Below are positions 8,398-16,722 of a stretch of DNA of 64,000 bases, in pieces. Position numbers and translations under genes: made by a program. Origin of the DNA: a virus; IMG/VR virus record IMGVR_UViG_3300050120_000152, positions 62,001 to 126,000 of that record; one strand, 5' to 3'. The notes beneath the pieces are model-generated. The model was given only the letters and a program-made list of their open reading frames with translations, was not told the DNA's origin and made no database searches. Numbering within the stretch: position 1 is the stretch's first letter; the number at the start of each line of letters is the position of its first letter.

Positions 8398-9361
8398 TAA
8401 TAACTAAATTACCCTGATAGACGCCCCAATTTGCTAAACGATTAAAATCTCCAATGGGCATGTCATAATTACCAACCATATCACCAAAGTTACTGGCGAA
8501 TTCATTTTCAGGATCAATTTTTGCATGATTACCACCAGTGTAATCTTTACCACCATGGCAATTAACAGCAAAAGCACATAAATCTGCTAAAGTTCCACCA
8601 CACGCTTTGATAAAATCAGAATCTTTAGCTTTAGTTGCAAATTCTGTATGAATCCATGATGGTTGTGGTGATTCTTCATCATAATCAATGATAGGAATTA
8701 TTAAATTTAAACTTTTTAAATAGTAATCATTCATTTTTTCAGCTTCGTGTTCATTTTGAACTAAGCCTTTCTTATTTTTTGCTATTTTTAATACTGTTTG
8801 CCGACCTTCATAGGGTAATACGAAAGCTACTCTGGAACTACCTACACCAACTTGACGTGCACGTTCTTTAGCATAACGAATTTGTTTAGCAAATGGCGTA
8901 TTATTATTGAAAGTTCCTTTGTCCCAATCAGCCGGTAAAGGCATTTCGTTTATCAAATAACGCTTAAAAGATAATTTTTCATTCATAGGTTTAGGTCTTG
9001 GTTTAGGATTTCTTATCATAGCTTCAGATACAGCAAAGTCTTTATTTCTACCACTATTCATGACAAACCCAAAAGATTTATAAAATTGAATTAAACGATT
9101 GCGGGATGTTGTCCCAAAATTCTTGTCAGTTGATCCCGGCGAGAGTATGATTCGACAATTGTTATCATCAGCTAATTCAGTCAAAGCATTCATGGCACGA
9201 CTACCGATTCCAGAATGTTGATTATCTTTGGATACAGCAATCATCATTAGATTTATATCATTGCCTTTCAGGTAAACTTCAAAATGGCTTAATCCAAGCT
9301 CATTCTTAGTTTTTTCGGCCCATGATTGTAATTCTGAATTTGTTAACATTGAATAAACCAT
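8327..9361 (-). CDS. GNAT acetyltransferase fused to a kinase-fold domain
   Basis: 344 aa. Residues 1-120 look like a GNAT acetyltransferase: NQHSGIGSRAMNAL is the acetyl-CoA loop and RLIQFYKSFGF the usual C-terminal strand. The second half resembles a protein-kinase/APH fold: TVLKIAKN (Lys of the ATP site), then GDFNRLANWG as catalytic loop and VIIDVGIN as the DFG-like segment. Phosphorylation of protein or a small molecule is possible. The extreme C-terminus may have been replaced when the overlapping remnant (7972-8397) inserted. The second Met (residue 5) is an alternative start. Confidence 0.75.
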   Translation of the reverse strand: MVYSMLTNSELQSWAEKTKNELGLSHFEVYLKGNDINLMMIAVSKDNQHSGIGSRAMNALTELADDNNCRIILSPGSTDKNFGTTSRNRLIQFYKSFGFVMNSGRNKDFAVSEAMIRNPKPRPKPMNEKLSFKRYLINEMPLPADWDKGTFNNNTPFAKQIRYAKERARQVGVGSSRVAFVLPYEGRQTVLKIAKNKKGLVQNEHEAEKMNDYYLKSLNLIIPIIDYDEESPQPSWIHTEFATKAKDSDFIKACGGTLADLCAFAVNCHGGKDYTGGNHAKIDPENEFASNFGDMVGNYDMPIGDFNRLANWGVYQGNLVIIDVGINKDIFATLYAPKPSQSRW

Positions 9362-9443
9362 ATATTAATGATATTTATCGTTAATAGTCTTTCCATGAAC
9401 ACAAAAACATGTTATCATCTTGTTCATAAATGGATAGTAACAA

Positions 9444-10013
9444 ATGAATTTACAAGAATACCAAAATTATGCATTAAGAACGGAGTCAATTATTAGTGAA
9501 GTTGTAGTAGAAGATAAGCATGAGTTAAATTATGTGTTATCAGCATTTATTACTGTAGGAGAAATGCTTGATTGCTATAAGAAAGCTGCATACTATCATA
9601 ATCCCAAAAAATATAATGAACAATTTCAAGAATTAACCCAAAAGTTAGTATTTTTTGCTGAAGCGTTGTCTAGGCATAAATCATTAGAACATACCCCAGC
9701 AAAACTTAATATTGATCCTCGTACATTCCACGGAATCGTTGGAATCGCCAGCGAAAGCGTGGAATTAGTAATGGCATTAGAAAAAGCCTTGAATGGTCAT
9801 GAAATTGATCCCGTTAATGTACAGGAAGAACTATCGGATATCGCATGGTATAATGCAATTTTAAATGACACGCTGAACCTTTCATGGGAAGAAGGTCTTG
9901 AACGTAATATTGCCAAGCTTAAGGCTCGATATCCTGAAAAATATTCAGATAAAAATGCTGAAATTCGTGATTTACATGTTGAACGAAAGATTCTTGAAGG
10001 TAATGGTGAATGA
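9444..10013 (+). CDS. MazG-like nucleotide pyrophosphohydrolase
   Basis: 189 aa. The GIASESVELVMALEKAL helix (about residue 98) and QEELSDIAWYNAIL (about 125) give the EExxE...ExxD metal-binding pattern of all-alpha NTP pyrophosphatases. MazG-type enzymes hydrolyse NTPs or alarmones, and phage members have been linked to altering host nucleotide pools. A ribosome site (ggatag) precedes the ATG. Confidence 0.8.
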   Translation: MNLQEYQNYALRTESIISEVVVEDKHELNYVLSAFITVGEMLDCYKKAAYYHNPKKYNEQFQELTQKLVFFAEALSRHKSLEHTPAKLNIDPRTFHGIVGIASESVELVMALEKALNGHEIDPVNVQEELSDIAWYNAILNDTLNLSWEEGLERNIAKLKARYPEKYSDKNAEIRDLHVERKILEGNGE

Positions 10014-10061
10014 AAATCAATAATATTATTGAAAAACAAATAGCAGAAGTAGTAACAGTAA

Positions 10062-10090
10062 TTGACTGATCTTGAACCTTGAGTTATACT
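10062..10090 (+). promoter_or_regulatory. Promoter giving a leaderless mRNA for the 10098 gene
   Basis: TTGACT at 10062-10067, a 17-bp spacer and TATACT at 10085-10090. The ATG at 10098 is 7 nt beyond the -10 box, where transcription should start. No Shine-Dalgarno is present before it. Confidence 0.7.
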
Positions 10091-10097
10091 TGGTAAA

Positions 10098-10676
10098 ATG
10101 AGTAAGTTTATGGACAATCAAAAAGTAGTAATATTAGATGCTGACGATACTCTGTTAGGGCTGCATGTTCCATTGTGTGCAGCTCTAAATGAGTTTACAG
10201 GAAAATCAATTTCATGTAATGAATGGGGAACATTTAATGTTACTGACATTTATGATGGTTTGCATATCGAAGATTTTTATAAACTAATCATAGGTAAAGA
10301 GTTATTAATATTAGCTGAACCGTATGAAAATACTAAAAACACATTGAACACATTGAAGCAATTGGGATATTATATAGTAATCATTAGTTCTCGCGGTTAC
10401 CATGATAACGGTTATGATGTGACTAAACGGTGGTTTGAAACCCATAATATACCATTTGATAAAATTCATATATCAGGTAATGGTATTAAAAAATCCATGT
10501 ATTCGATGATGTATGACAATGTAATAATGTCAGTTGATGATAATATAGAAAATTGTGAAGATTTTTCCAAAAATGGATGCATAAATAATGTGGTACTTAT
10601 GGATCAACCGTGGAACAGAAACAACAATGAATTTAAACGAATACATTCGATTGAAGAAATACTTGATTTGATTTAA
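10098..10676 (+). CDS. HAD-superfamily 5'(3')-nucleotidase-like phosphatase
   Basis: 192 aa. VVILDADDTLLGL gives the DxDxT nucleophile motif, IIISSRG the second motif (Ser), and SVDDNIENCEDF the acidic C-terminal motif. Together these resemble deoxyribonucleotidases of the NT5C type, which would salvage nucleosides from dNMPs. The start at 10098 coincides with the predicted transcription start, so the mRNA should be leaderless; ATG 10110 is an alternative but also lacks a ribosome site. Confidence 0.8.
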   Translation: MSKFMDNQKVVILDADDTLLGLHVPLCAALNEFTGKSISCNEWGTFNVTDIYDGLHIEDFYKLIIGKELLILAEPYENTKNTLNTLKQLGYYIVIISSRGYHDNGYDVTKRWFETHNIPFDKIHISGNGIKKSMYSMMYDNVIMSVDDNIENCEDFSKNGCINNVVLMDQPWNRNNNEFKRIHSIEEILDLI

Positions 10677-10695
10677 CAGGAAAATATTTTCCTGT
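10676..10695. terminator. Perfect 20-nt palindrome after the HAD gene
   Basis: Ten-base arms (10676-10685 and 10686-10695), A/T-rich at the centre. It could be a weak terminator or a protein-binding dyad. A -10-like TACAAT follows at 10698-10703, before the rhodanese-like gene. Confidence 0.5.
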
Positions 10696-10724
10696 AGTAC
10701 AATAACTAAAACAGGAAGATAATT

Positions 10725-11012
10725 ATGAAATTCGCAAATAAAACTAAAGTAAAGAGCCTTCTAGAAAAGGGTGGTGTGTTAATTGATCTACGTGATCCAG
10801 TATCTTTCCGTAATGGATCAATTGATGGCGCTAAAAATCTTCCATTGACTAATTTTATTAATAGTTTTTTGAAGTTTGATAAAAACAAGCCTATTGTGCT
10901 TATTGTGAATTTTGTTGATGATGCTGATCTTAAAACCGTCAATACTTATGCAGATCAGTTAGGCTATGAAAAGGTTTGGGCAGCTGAATACAATCAGTTG
11001 CGTGGCGAATAA
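10725..11012 (+). CDS. Rhodanese-like domain protein without catalytic Cys
   Basis: 95 aa single rhodanese fold: LIDLRDPVSFRNGSIDGAKNLPL is the classic N-terminal half. At the active-site loop, where sulfurtransferases have IVLYCxxGxRS, this protein reads IVLIVNFVDDADLKTV, with no cysteine. It is therefore unlikely to transfer sulfur and may be a binding domain. Confidence 0.75.
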   Translation: MKFANKTKVKSLLEKGGVLIDLRDPVSFRNGSIDGAKNLPLTNFINSFLKFDKNKPIVLIVNFVDDADLKTVNTYADQLGYEKVWAAEYNQLRGE

Positions 11013-11016
11013 TGGA

Positions 11017-11069
11017 TTGACAATTGCATTATAGTAGCGTATAGTGGCTTCCTAATCGGAAGCCATTTT
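11017..11069 (+). promoter_or_regulatory. Promoter overlapping a terminator hairpin, upstream of the TPM gene
   Basis: TTGACA at 11017-11022, a 17-bp spacer and TATAGT at 11040-11045. Immediately after the -10 box lies a hairpin (11046-11052 with 11058-11064) followed by TTTT. The hairpin can terminate the rhodanese gene's transcript while the promoter starts the next operon. Confidence 0.65.
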
Positions 11070-11100
11070 CACTTCCATCACATCACATTAGGAATATATC

Positions 11101-12288
11101 ATGTTGGGTCTTTTTTTATTTTTAATAATCATGTCTTTTCTGGTTGCTGTAGTATGCCGTTATGGCTTTCCAAATCGGTTTAATAATTTCGAAACCTGTC
11201 TAATCATAGGTGGTTCCCTATTGTGCGGCTTACTTCTTATGGGTATCGTCTCGTGGAATGCTACATCAGATTATGATGTTCTTAATGGACAGGTCACAAG
11301 CAAAGTTATGGAACGTGTAAGCTGTTCCCACAGTTATCAATGCCATTGTCATACAGTGAGTTCAGGTTATGGTAAAAGTCGTTCTTCACATACTGAATGT
11401 GATACTTGTTATGAACATCCGTATGATCAAGATTGGGTTGTAAAATCGACCATTGGAAATTTTGATATCAATCGTGTAGACCGCCAAGGTCTTGATGAAC
11501 CTCATCGCTGGACTATTGTAAATAAGAATGATCCAGTATCGGATACCGAAACTGTAAGAAATTACGTGTTGGCTGCACCAAATAGCTTGTTCAATGTGTC
11601 TAAATTTGCTAACGATAATGCTACTTTCGGTAAATATTTTCCATCGTATCCCAAAGTATATGATTACTACCACTTTGATCATGTCATCAATATGGGTGTG
11701 ACTGGACTTAAGATTAAAGATTATAATGTTGCTATGGCCGATATTATGCGAAACATTGGCCCCGCTAAACAAGCTAATATTGTTGTGGTGTTTGTTCCAA
11801 TTGATAATCGTGCCTACTTACAAGCATTAGAGCGTCATTGGCTTGGTTCCAAAAAGAATGATATTGTGGTAGTTATCGGAATCACTCATTATCCGCAGAT
11901 CGCATGGGCTGGTGCGTTCACATTCGGCAAGAGTGCTAAGAATGAATTGCTTGTAGTGAAAATGCGTGATACCATCGAAAATGTAAATGATGTATCAAAG
12001 GTGGATGATGTTGTAGCTCAGATCAAAGTTAATGCTGAATATTATTATAATCGCCAATCAATGAGTAACTATGAATACCTCAAACACGATTATTTCCCTA
12101 GTTCGAAAGCATTAATTATTTCTGGTGTGTTCTATCTTATCGTCTTACTAGCTTTGTTGGTGTTTTTCTGGCTCAAAGACGTTACCATGAATGGTATTGC
12201 AAATGGTGAAACATCAGGTTATAATGGTAACACAAGCAAATCGTTCTCAAATCTCAATCGTTTCAATAACTCAAGGAAATTCAAATGA
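11101..12288 (+). CDS. Membrane-anchored TPM-domain protein
   Basis: 395 aa. Two N-terminal membrane segments (about residues 2-20 and 33-52), a Cys/His cluster (CSHSYQCHCHT then CDTCYEH, about 94-124) that could bind metal, then a TPM-like domain (about 190-315: NIVVVFVPID, DIVVVIGITHYPQIAWAGAFTFG) and a last membrane helix (about 343-365). Bacterial TPM proteins are often encoded beside LemA, as here: the LemA gene overlaps its stop by 4 nt. Function in phages is unknown; an envelope role is inferred. Confidence 0.75.
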   Translation: MLGLFLFLIIMSFLVAVVCRYGFPNRFNNFETCLIIGGSLLCGLLLMGIVSWNATSDYDVLNGQVTSKVMERVSCSHSYQCHCHTVSSGYGKSRSSHTECDTCYEHPYDQDWVVKSTIGNFDINRVDRQGLDEPHRWTIVNKNDPVSDTETVRNYVLAAPNSLFNVSKFANDNATFGKYFPSYPKVYDYYHFDHVINMGVTGLKIKDYNVAMADIMRNIGPAKQANIVVVFVPIDNRAYLQALERHWLGSKKNDIVVVIGITHYPQIAWAGAFTFGKSAKNELLVVKMRDTIENVNDVSKVDDVVAQIKVNAEYYYNRQSMSNYEYLKHDYFPSSKALIISGVFYLIVLLALLVFFWLKDVTMNGIANGETSGYNGNTSKSFSNLNRFNNSRKFK

Positions 12289-12833
12289 AATTAGGTCTTA
12301 TTATAGCTGGTGCATTTCTCGCTCTGGTCTTGATTATCTGCGGAGGCGCTTATGTTTCAGCCGCAAACTATGGTAATGCTTCAGAAATGGCCCTTAATGC
12401 TAAGGTATCTGATAGCCAGAATATTTTGGCAAACTATACTACTTCAATCGCGGAAATGATCCAAATTCCACAGATGTACAAGAAGGATTTGGGTGATATC
12501 ATTGACAAGACTTTCAAGGGTAGATACGGTGATGGTGGTTCAAAGGCAATGTTCCAGTTCATTAAGGAACAGAATTTGAATCTTGATCCATCCATGTACA
12601 AAAATGTACAGGAAAAGATGGAAGCTGGTCGTAATGAGTTCAAGGATTCACAGACTGCTGTAATTGACTATAAGCGTAGCTACCAGACCTCATTGGGTTC
12701 AGTATGGGAAGGTTTCTGGTTAAAGCGGACAGGCTATCCAAAGATTGATCTTACAGCGATTCAACCAGTCATTAATGATCATACGGCTGAAGCTTTCAAG
12801 ACCCATCGCGATGAAGGTATCAAACTTCAGTAA
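12285..12833 (+). CDS. LemA-like membrane protein
   Basis: 182 aa. One N-terminal membrane helix (about residues 4-24) followed by helical LemA-type sequence, including YVSAANYGNASEMALNAK, LANYTTSIAEMIQIP and TGYPKIDL. LemA proteins are inner-membrane proteins with an external helical bundle, of unknown biochemical activity. It overlaps the TPM gene by 4 nt, so the two proteins are probably made together and may act as a complex. Confidence 0.75.
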   Translation: MKLGLIIAGAFLALVLIICGGAYVSAANYGNASEMALNAKVSDSQNILANYTTSIAEMIQIPQMYKKDLGDIIDKTFKGRYGDGGSKAMFQFIKEQNLNLDPSMYKNVQEKMEAGRNEFKDSQTAVIDYKRSYQTSLGSVWEGFWLKRTGYPKIDLTAIQPVINDHTAEAFKTHRDEGIKLQ

Positions 12834-12852
12834 TCGTTACAATTTAATATGT

Positions 12853-12888
12853 TAAAATGAATGCGGCCATAGTGCCGCATTCATTTTT
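12853..12888 (+). terminator. Strong intrinsic terminator after lemA
   Basis: A 10-bp GC-rich stem (12858-12867 with 12874-12883), a 6-nt loop and T5 at 12884-12888. A TAAAAT box (12853-12858) directly abuts the stem, but no good -35 is seen. The same gaatgcggc stem sequence recurs at 14287. Confidence 0.85.
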
Positions 12889-12924
12889 GGAAAATGATGG
12901 ATGGAACGGTGGTGATAGTAGGGA

Positions 12925-12952
12925 TTGACATTCATTTTTAATGTGATAGACT
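12925..12952 (+). promoter_or_regulatory. Promoter for the Gly/Ser-rich exported protein
   Basis: TTGACA at 12925-12930, a 16-bp spacer and TAGACT at 12947-12952, leaving a leader of about 70 nt before the ATG at 13029. Confidence 0.55.
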
Positions 12953-13028
12953 TCACACTCTTGGCTTGGTATACAGTGGGGCCAGTCAAGTTAATCATTC
13001 CTACTAATTAAATCAATGGAGAATTAAA

Positions 13029-13586
13029 ATGAATAAACTTAATATTGTTTTGGGAATTGCTCTTGCTTTCGGTATTTCAACCGCAGCAATGGCTACTGAT
13101 GGTGGTAATACCTCGACTACTTCTGGTAGCGTGACAGGTCAGGTTACTGGTTGGCAGGGTGGTGTTATTGGTTCAACCGGCTCAACGACTATTGCTGGTT
13201 CACAAGCATCTACGGGTGTTGTTGGTACTGGCTCAAGTCAGCAATCGACGGTGAATAGCAGTGGTGGTGTTGCTTCTGCTGGAGGTTCTATTTCTGGCGC
13301 GGGCGTATCCACTTCCACGTCTGGTGCAACTTATAGCAATGGTGCGAGCAGTGGAGCTTTCACAGGTTCAGCAGGCGACTTCCGTAATGATACAAGTGGT
13401 GGTGCACAGTCCAATGTTGCTGCAACTGTAAGTGGCTCGTTCACCTTAAGCTCGTTCGGTGGAAGTGCTTCATTTGGCGGAAGTCAGAGTAGTGACTCAC
13501 AAGGAAATCAGAGCGGTAATGGTCAGGGAAATGGTAATGGTAATGGAACGGGCGAATCCGGTAATAATGGTCATGGCCATAATTAA
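13029..13586 (+). CDS. Exported Gly/Ser/Thr-rich protein
   Basis: 185 aa. A clear signal peptide (LNIVLGIALAFGISTAAMA, predicted cut after AMA at about residue 22) is followed by a low-complexity Gly, Ser, Thr and Gln-rich body and a C-terminal tail of GN repeats ending GHGHN. No Cys is present. Ribosome site ggagaatt precedes the ATG. Such proteins may act in the periplasm or at the cell surface; the function is not known. It precedes a second exported protein at 13661. Confidence 0.75.
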   Translation: MNKLNIVLGIALAFGISTAAMATDGGNTSTTSGSVTGQVTGWQGGVIGSTGSTTIAGSQASTGVVGTGSSQQSTVNSSGGVASAGGSISGAGVSTSTSGATYSNGASSGAFTGSAGDFRNDTSGGAQSNVAATVSGSFTLSSFGGSASFGGSQSSDSQGNQSGNGQGNGNGNGTGESGNNGHGHN

Positions 13587-13603
13587 TATTAGCTAATTAA
13601 TAT

Positions 13604-13634
13604 AAATGAGGAAGGATAATATCCTTCCTCATTT
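13604..13634. terminator. Long hairpin between the two exported-protein genes
   Basis: A perfect 14-bp stem (13604-13617 with 13621-13634), a 3-nt loop and no strong T run. It probably acts as a terminator, attenuator or RNA-stabilising hairpin. Confidence 0.65.
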
Positions 13635-13660
13635 CACTTCACGACATACAGGGATTCATC

Positions 13661-14257
13661 ATGAAATTAAAAATTTTTCTAATCATTTTATTATCATTAA
13701 GTTCAATGAACTTAATAGCACAAGATATAACAAACGGCAACACAGCAGCTTCCAGCGCAACTACCAACACTGCCGCAAACTCAGTTAATGGTGGATTGCA
13801 AAATCAACAAAATTTTATTACCAATAATCCAGATACTATACATTATAGTGGGTCATTTACGCAACATAATGTGCCTTCTGTATCACTGGGTTCTTTTGGT
13901 AATAGTTTTTCTAGTGATTATTGTAGTGGCACTATGCAGGCTTCCGTTGGTATTGCAGGCTTTGGTGCTGCCGCTGGCACACAGAAATTAGATGAAGGAT
14001 GTCAACTACTTCGTACCAGTGATATGCTAATGCGTATTTCGGCGGTTGAACGGGCGAATGCTGCTGCATCTTGGCAATTTGCTAAACAGTTTAATCAGAA
14101 AGGCAGTCAACTTGCCGATATTGCACAGAAAGCATCGTATGCAAAGGCTGAAAAGGCAGATCAACTTGAAGATGCTGCAATTAATAATATCTGTTCTATT
14201 AGTGATAAAATTTTAAAAAATATGGTTGCCGCAGGCATTCAGTGTCCCAAACGCTGA
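13661..14257 (+). CDS. Exported phage protein with Ala/Ser-rich N-terminus
   Basis: 198 aa. Signal peptide KIFLIILLSLSSMNLIAQ (cut near residue 20), an Asn/Ala/Ser/Thr-rich linker, then a domain with SGSFTQHNVPSVSLGSF, DYCSGTMQASVGIAGFG and KLDEGCQLLRTSDML (two Cys that may pair). This pattern of a GFG segment followed by DE-C and a coiled C-terminus recurs in unannotated phage exported proteins, from memory. The role is unknown; a lysis or envelope function is a guess. Confidence 0.75.
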   Translation: MKLKIFLIILLSLSSMNLIAQDITNGNTAASSATTNTAANSVNGGLQNQQNFITNNPDTIHYSGSFTQHNVPSVSLGSFGNSFSSDYCSGTMQASVGIAGFGAAAGTQKLDEGCQLLRTSDMLMRISAVERANAAASWQFAKQFNQKGSQLADIAQKASYAKAEKADQLEDAAINNICSISDKILKNMVAAGIQCPKR

Positions 14258-14258
14258 C

Positions 14259-14316
14259 TTGACTATAAGATGTAATATGTTATACTGAATGCGGCCATTA
14301 TGACCGCATTCTTTTT
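14259..14316 (+). promoter_or_regulatory. Promoter fused to a terminator hairpin
   Basis: TTGACT at 14259-14264, a 16-bp spacer and TATACT at 14281-14286. The next base starts a hairpin (14287-14294 with 14304-14311) followed by T5. It copies the arrangement at 12853-12888 and 11017-11069. The frame of the next ORF begins inside the hairpin. Confidence 0.65.
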
Positions 14317-14614
14317 AGGAAAATTTAATGAGTGTCTATCTTGGGATGAAACCCAAGAATGGTTTGATCTACTAAGAGTAACTAGCGTCCCAATTCTTTA
14401 TGATGGAATTTATGACGAACATAAAATAAAATCTTTGTGGGATCAATCTAAACGCGATATCATGGAAGGTTATGTAATTCGTATAGCAGATGGGTTTGCT
14501 TATAGAGATTTTAAGAAATATGTAGCCAAGTTTGTACGTAAAGGTCATGTAAGCCAAAAAACACATTGGCGTTATCAAAAAGTTATTCCAAATGGTCTTA
14601 AATTTAAGGATTAA
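14300..14614 (+). pseudogene. C-terminal remnant of an RNA ligase
   Basis: 104 codons. LSWDETQEWFDLLRVTSVPILYDGIYDE, then EGYVIRIADGFAY and KYVAKFVRKGHV match motifs IIIa-V of Rnl-type RNA ligases. Motif I (KxxG with the nucleotidyl-accepting Lys) and the whole N-terminal half are absent. The only in-frame ATG is inside a terminator stem and there is no ribosome site. It is most likely a gene truncated by a deletion that brought the promoter/terminator module to the breakpoint. A complete Rnl2-type ligase lies at 60091. Confidence 0.7.
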
Positions 14615-14615
14615 T

Positions 14616-14828
14616 ATGCAAATCATAGAAAATGCATTATTTCAAATTGAATGTGCGAAATTAATGGGTGATATCTATATAAGAGTTAATTTGCCAGAGT
14701 CACTTCATCCATGGGCATTGAAAGAGTTAACGGAAGTTCATCATTTAATATGTAAATTTAAAAGTATTGATAATTCTTCAGTATATACTGAACCGCAATA
14801 CATTTATGATGTATTTTTTAAGGAGTAA
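14616..14828 (+). CDS. Hypothetical protein
   Basis: 70 aa starting with MQIIENALFQIE, two bases after the ligase-remnant stop; a longer in-frame start upstream overlaps that remnant and is less likely. No motif recognised. Part of a run of small genes reaching to the CCA-adding enzyme. Confidence 0.55.
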   Translation: MQIIENALFQIECAKLMGDIYIRVNLPESLHPWALKELTEVHHLICKFKSIDNSSVYTEPQYIYDVFFKE

Positions 14829-14832
14829 TATT

Positions 14833-15210
14833 ATGGGATGTTGTGGGCCACTTTCAGGTCGTAAAATAACGACTTCATGTTATGAAACACCAATACCTAA
14901 GCGTATTGAAGGTAATCCTGATCCAAAAAATTATAAAATTGGTAAAATTGTTCAGATGAACAATCTACTTATAGTTAAAATTAATTATCCAGATTGTAAA
15001 AATTATGAAGGTGATAAAATTTTAATATTTGAAGATGTATCGTTGGAAGATTTGATGCACACCAAAATCATTGATCCTCATTTTACAAATGCATTACGTG
15101 CACATATTGTACCAATTGCCAGATTCAAACCGGATGATGAAGGAATGAACATGGCAATAACATTTGCCAGATTTTGGAAATCTGGCTATGAAAGATTATT
15201 CACTGGATAG
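14833..15210 (+). CDS. Hypothetical protein
   Basis: 125 aa, start chosen at MGCCGPLSG because aaggagtaatatt precedes it. The N-terminus has a CC pair and further Cys at residue 17. No signal peptide and no family recognised. Confidence 0.65.
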   Translation: MGCCGPLSGRKITTSCYETPIPKRIEGNPDPKNYKIGKIVQMNNLLIVKINYPDCKNYEGDKILIFEDVSLEDLMHTKIIDPHFTNALRAHIVPIARFKPDDEGMNMAITFARFWKSGYERLFTG

Positions 15211-15215
15211 GTGTA

Positions 15216-15533
15216 GTGAAATATATTGCATGTTTGTTTCTATTTATGCTATCATGGTCGTGTAAAGCTCAGATCAACACTACTGATCTTACTTGTCCAT
15301 GCATTGTACCGAAACATGGTGATGTTTCGGAAACGTGTGCCATGGAACAAGGTTTTATAGATATAAAAACGTATGTATCATATATTTGTGCTGACAACTA
15401 TACAGCACATATAATTAAAGAAGATTATATTTACTTGAAAAAAGATAGATTCAGGTTTATTCGTATACATTATGCAGTAGATGATCCAATTCAATGTATT
15501 CCCTTAAACATATTCGAAAATAGGTGTATTTAA
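15216..15533 (+). CDS. Small exported Cys-rich protein
   Basis: 105 aa from a GTG start. The N-terminus KYIACLFLFMLSWSCKAQ is a signal peptide, either cut after KAQ or processed as a lipoprotein at the Cys. The mature part has several Cys (CPC, ETC, ICADN, QC, RC) that could form disulfides in the periplasm. Function unknown. Confidence 0.6.
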   Translation: MKYIACLFLFMLSWSCKAQINTTDLTCPCIVPKHGDVSETCAMEQGFIDIKTYVSYICADNYTAHIIKEDYIYLKKDRFRFIRIHYAVDDPIQCIPLNIFENRCI

Positions 15534-15534
15534 A

Positions 15535-16722
15535 ATGAAAATTTTTAAGGTAGGTGGAAGCATTCGTGATTTCTTTCTAAAAAAGACTCCACACGATCAT
15601 GATTATGTAGTCGTGGGTGCAACACCTTCTGAAATGGAATCTATGGGCTATAAACAAGTCGGTAAGGACTTCCCGGTCTACTTGCATCCTGATACTGGCG
15701 AAGAGTACGCGTTGGCTCGTACAGAGCGTAAAACAGGCTTGAAGCATACTGATTTTGATACAGTGTTTGATACTTCGGTAACCATTGAAACTGACCTTGC
15801 CAGACGTGATTTAACGATAAATTCTATTGCGCAAGATTTGGAAACTGGTGAATACATCGATCCATTCAATGGCATTCAAGATATTGAAAATAAAGTGCTG
15901 CGTCATACCACGGAAGCCTTCAAGGAAGACCCATTGCGTGTATTGCGTTTGGGACGTTTCTGTGCAAAATTTCCAGATTTTGAAGTGGCCGATGATACAG
16001 ATACAATGGTAAATCATATGATTGCCCGTGGTGAATTGGAGCATTTGTCCAAGGATCGTGTGTGGGAAGAAACTAAGAAAGCAGTGTTGTCAAAAGAACC
16101 GTTTAAATATTTTCTATTCTTACATCATGTGGAAGCATTACAATATGCTGTCATCGGTGGAAATATGATTACGGCTGAATTTGCTGAAGCGTTTAAGCGG
16201 ATTACCGAGTCTACTGAAAAAATGCCAGATGATGAAAAACTGTTGTGTCGTATGGCAGTCGTTTATTACCATTTGGGTACTTTATATAAATTGCAGTATC
16301 AATCTAACAAAGCTGCTACAGCAGAATTGAATACATGGAAAATTCCAACAGAAATTGCAGAATTTATTCAATTGGTGAATACTAAAGCATATGCGCTGAC
16401 GCATACTATTTTTAATTATAAGAATTTAGTTGAAATTATGGATGATATTGGAGTACGTAATAGAATTCAGAAGAATGACAGTTTCTTACAGAATTTGGGT
16501 TTAGTGTGTAACGCAATTTATCCAACAAAAGATATGTCTGCTACATATGACCCTGAATGGAATATTAAACATTTTATTGAACATGTACCATGCTATTTCG
16601 ATACCAAGGAAGCATTGGCCGAATGGATGGATGTAAATAAGCATGCTACAGGTAAAGAAATCAATGACAGATTGAAATTGATTAGAATACAAAATATGTT
16701 TTTAAATAGAGCTACACTATGA
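15535..16722 (+). CDS. cca: CCA-adding tRNA nucleotidyltransferase
   Basis: 395 aa, close to the bacterial family size. FKVGGSIRDFFL and DHDYVVVG (about residues 4-30) form the class II nucleotidyltransferase head with the DxD metal ligands; LARRDLTINSIAQ (about 88) and the LRVLRLGRFCAKF helix follow as in Cca. It repairs or adds the 3' CCA of tRNAs. All phage tRNAs here already encode CCA, so repair of damaged host or phage tRNAs is the likely use. It starts one base after the previous stop and overlaps the HAD gene by 4 nt. Confidence 0.93.
   Translation: MKIFKVGGSIRDFFLKKTPHDHDYVVVGATPSEMESMGYKQVGKDFPVYLHPDTGEEYALARTERKTGLKHTDFDTVFDTSVTIETDLARRDLTINSIAQDLETGEYIDPFNGIQDIENKVLRHTTEAFKEDPLRVLRLGRFCAKFPDFEVADDTDTMVNHMIARGELEHLSKDRVWEETKKAVLSKEPFKYFLFLHHVEALQYAVIGGNMITAEFAEAFKRITESTEKMPDDEKLLCRMAVVYYHLGTLYKLQYQSNKAATAELNTWKIPTEIAEFIQLVNTKAYALTHTIFNYKNLVEIMDDIGVRNRIQKNDSFLQNLGLVCNAIYPTKDMSATYDPEWNIKHFIEHVPCYFDTKEALAEWMDVNKHATGKEINDRLKLIRIQNMFLNRATL

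Noticed and set aside
12853-12858. TAAAAT as a promoter after lemA
   Set aside because: No acceptable -35 element lies 16-18 bp upstream. The site is best read as part of the terminator region.
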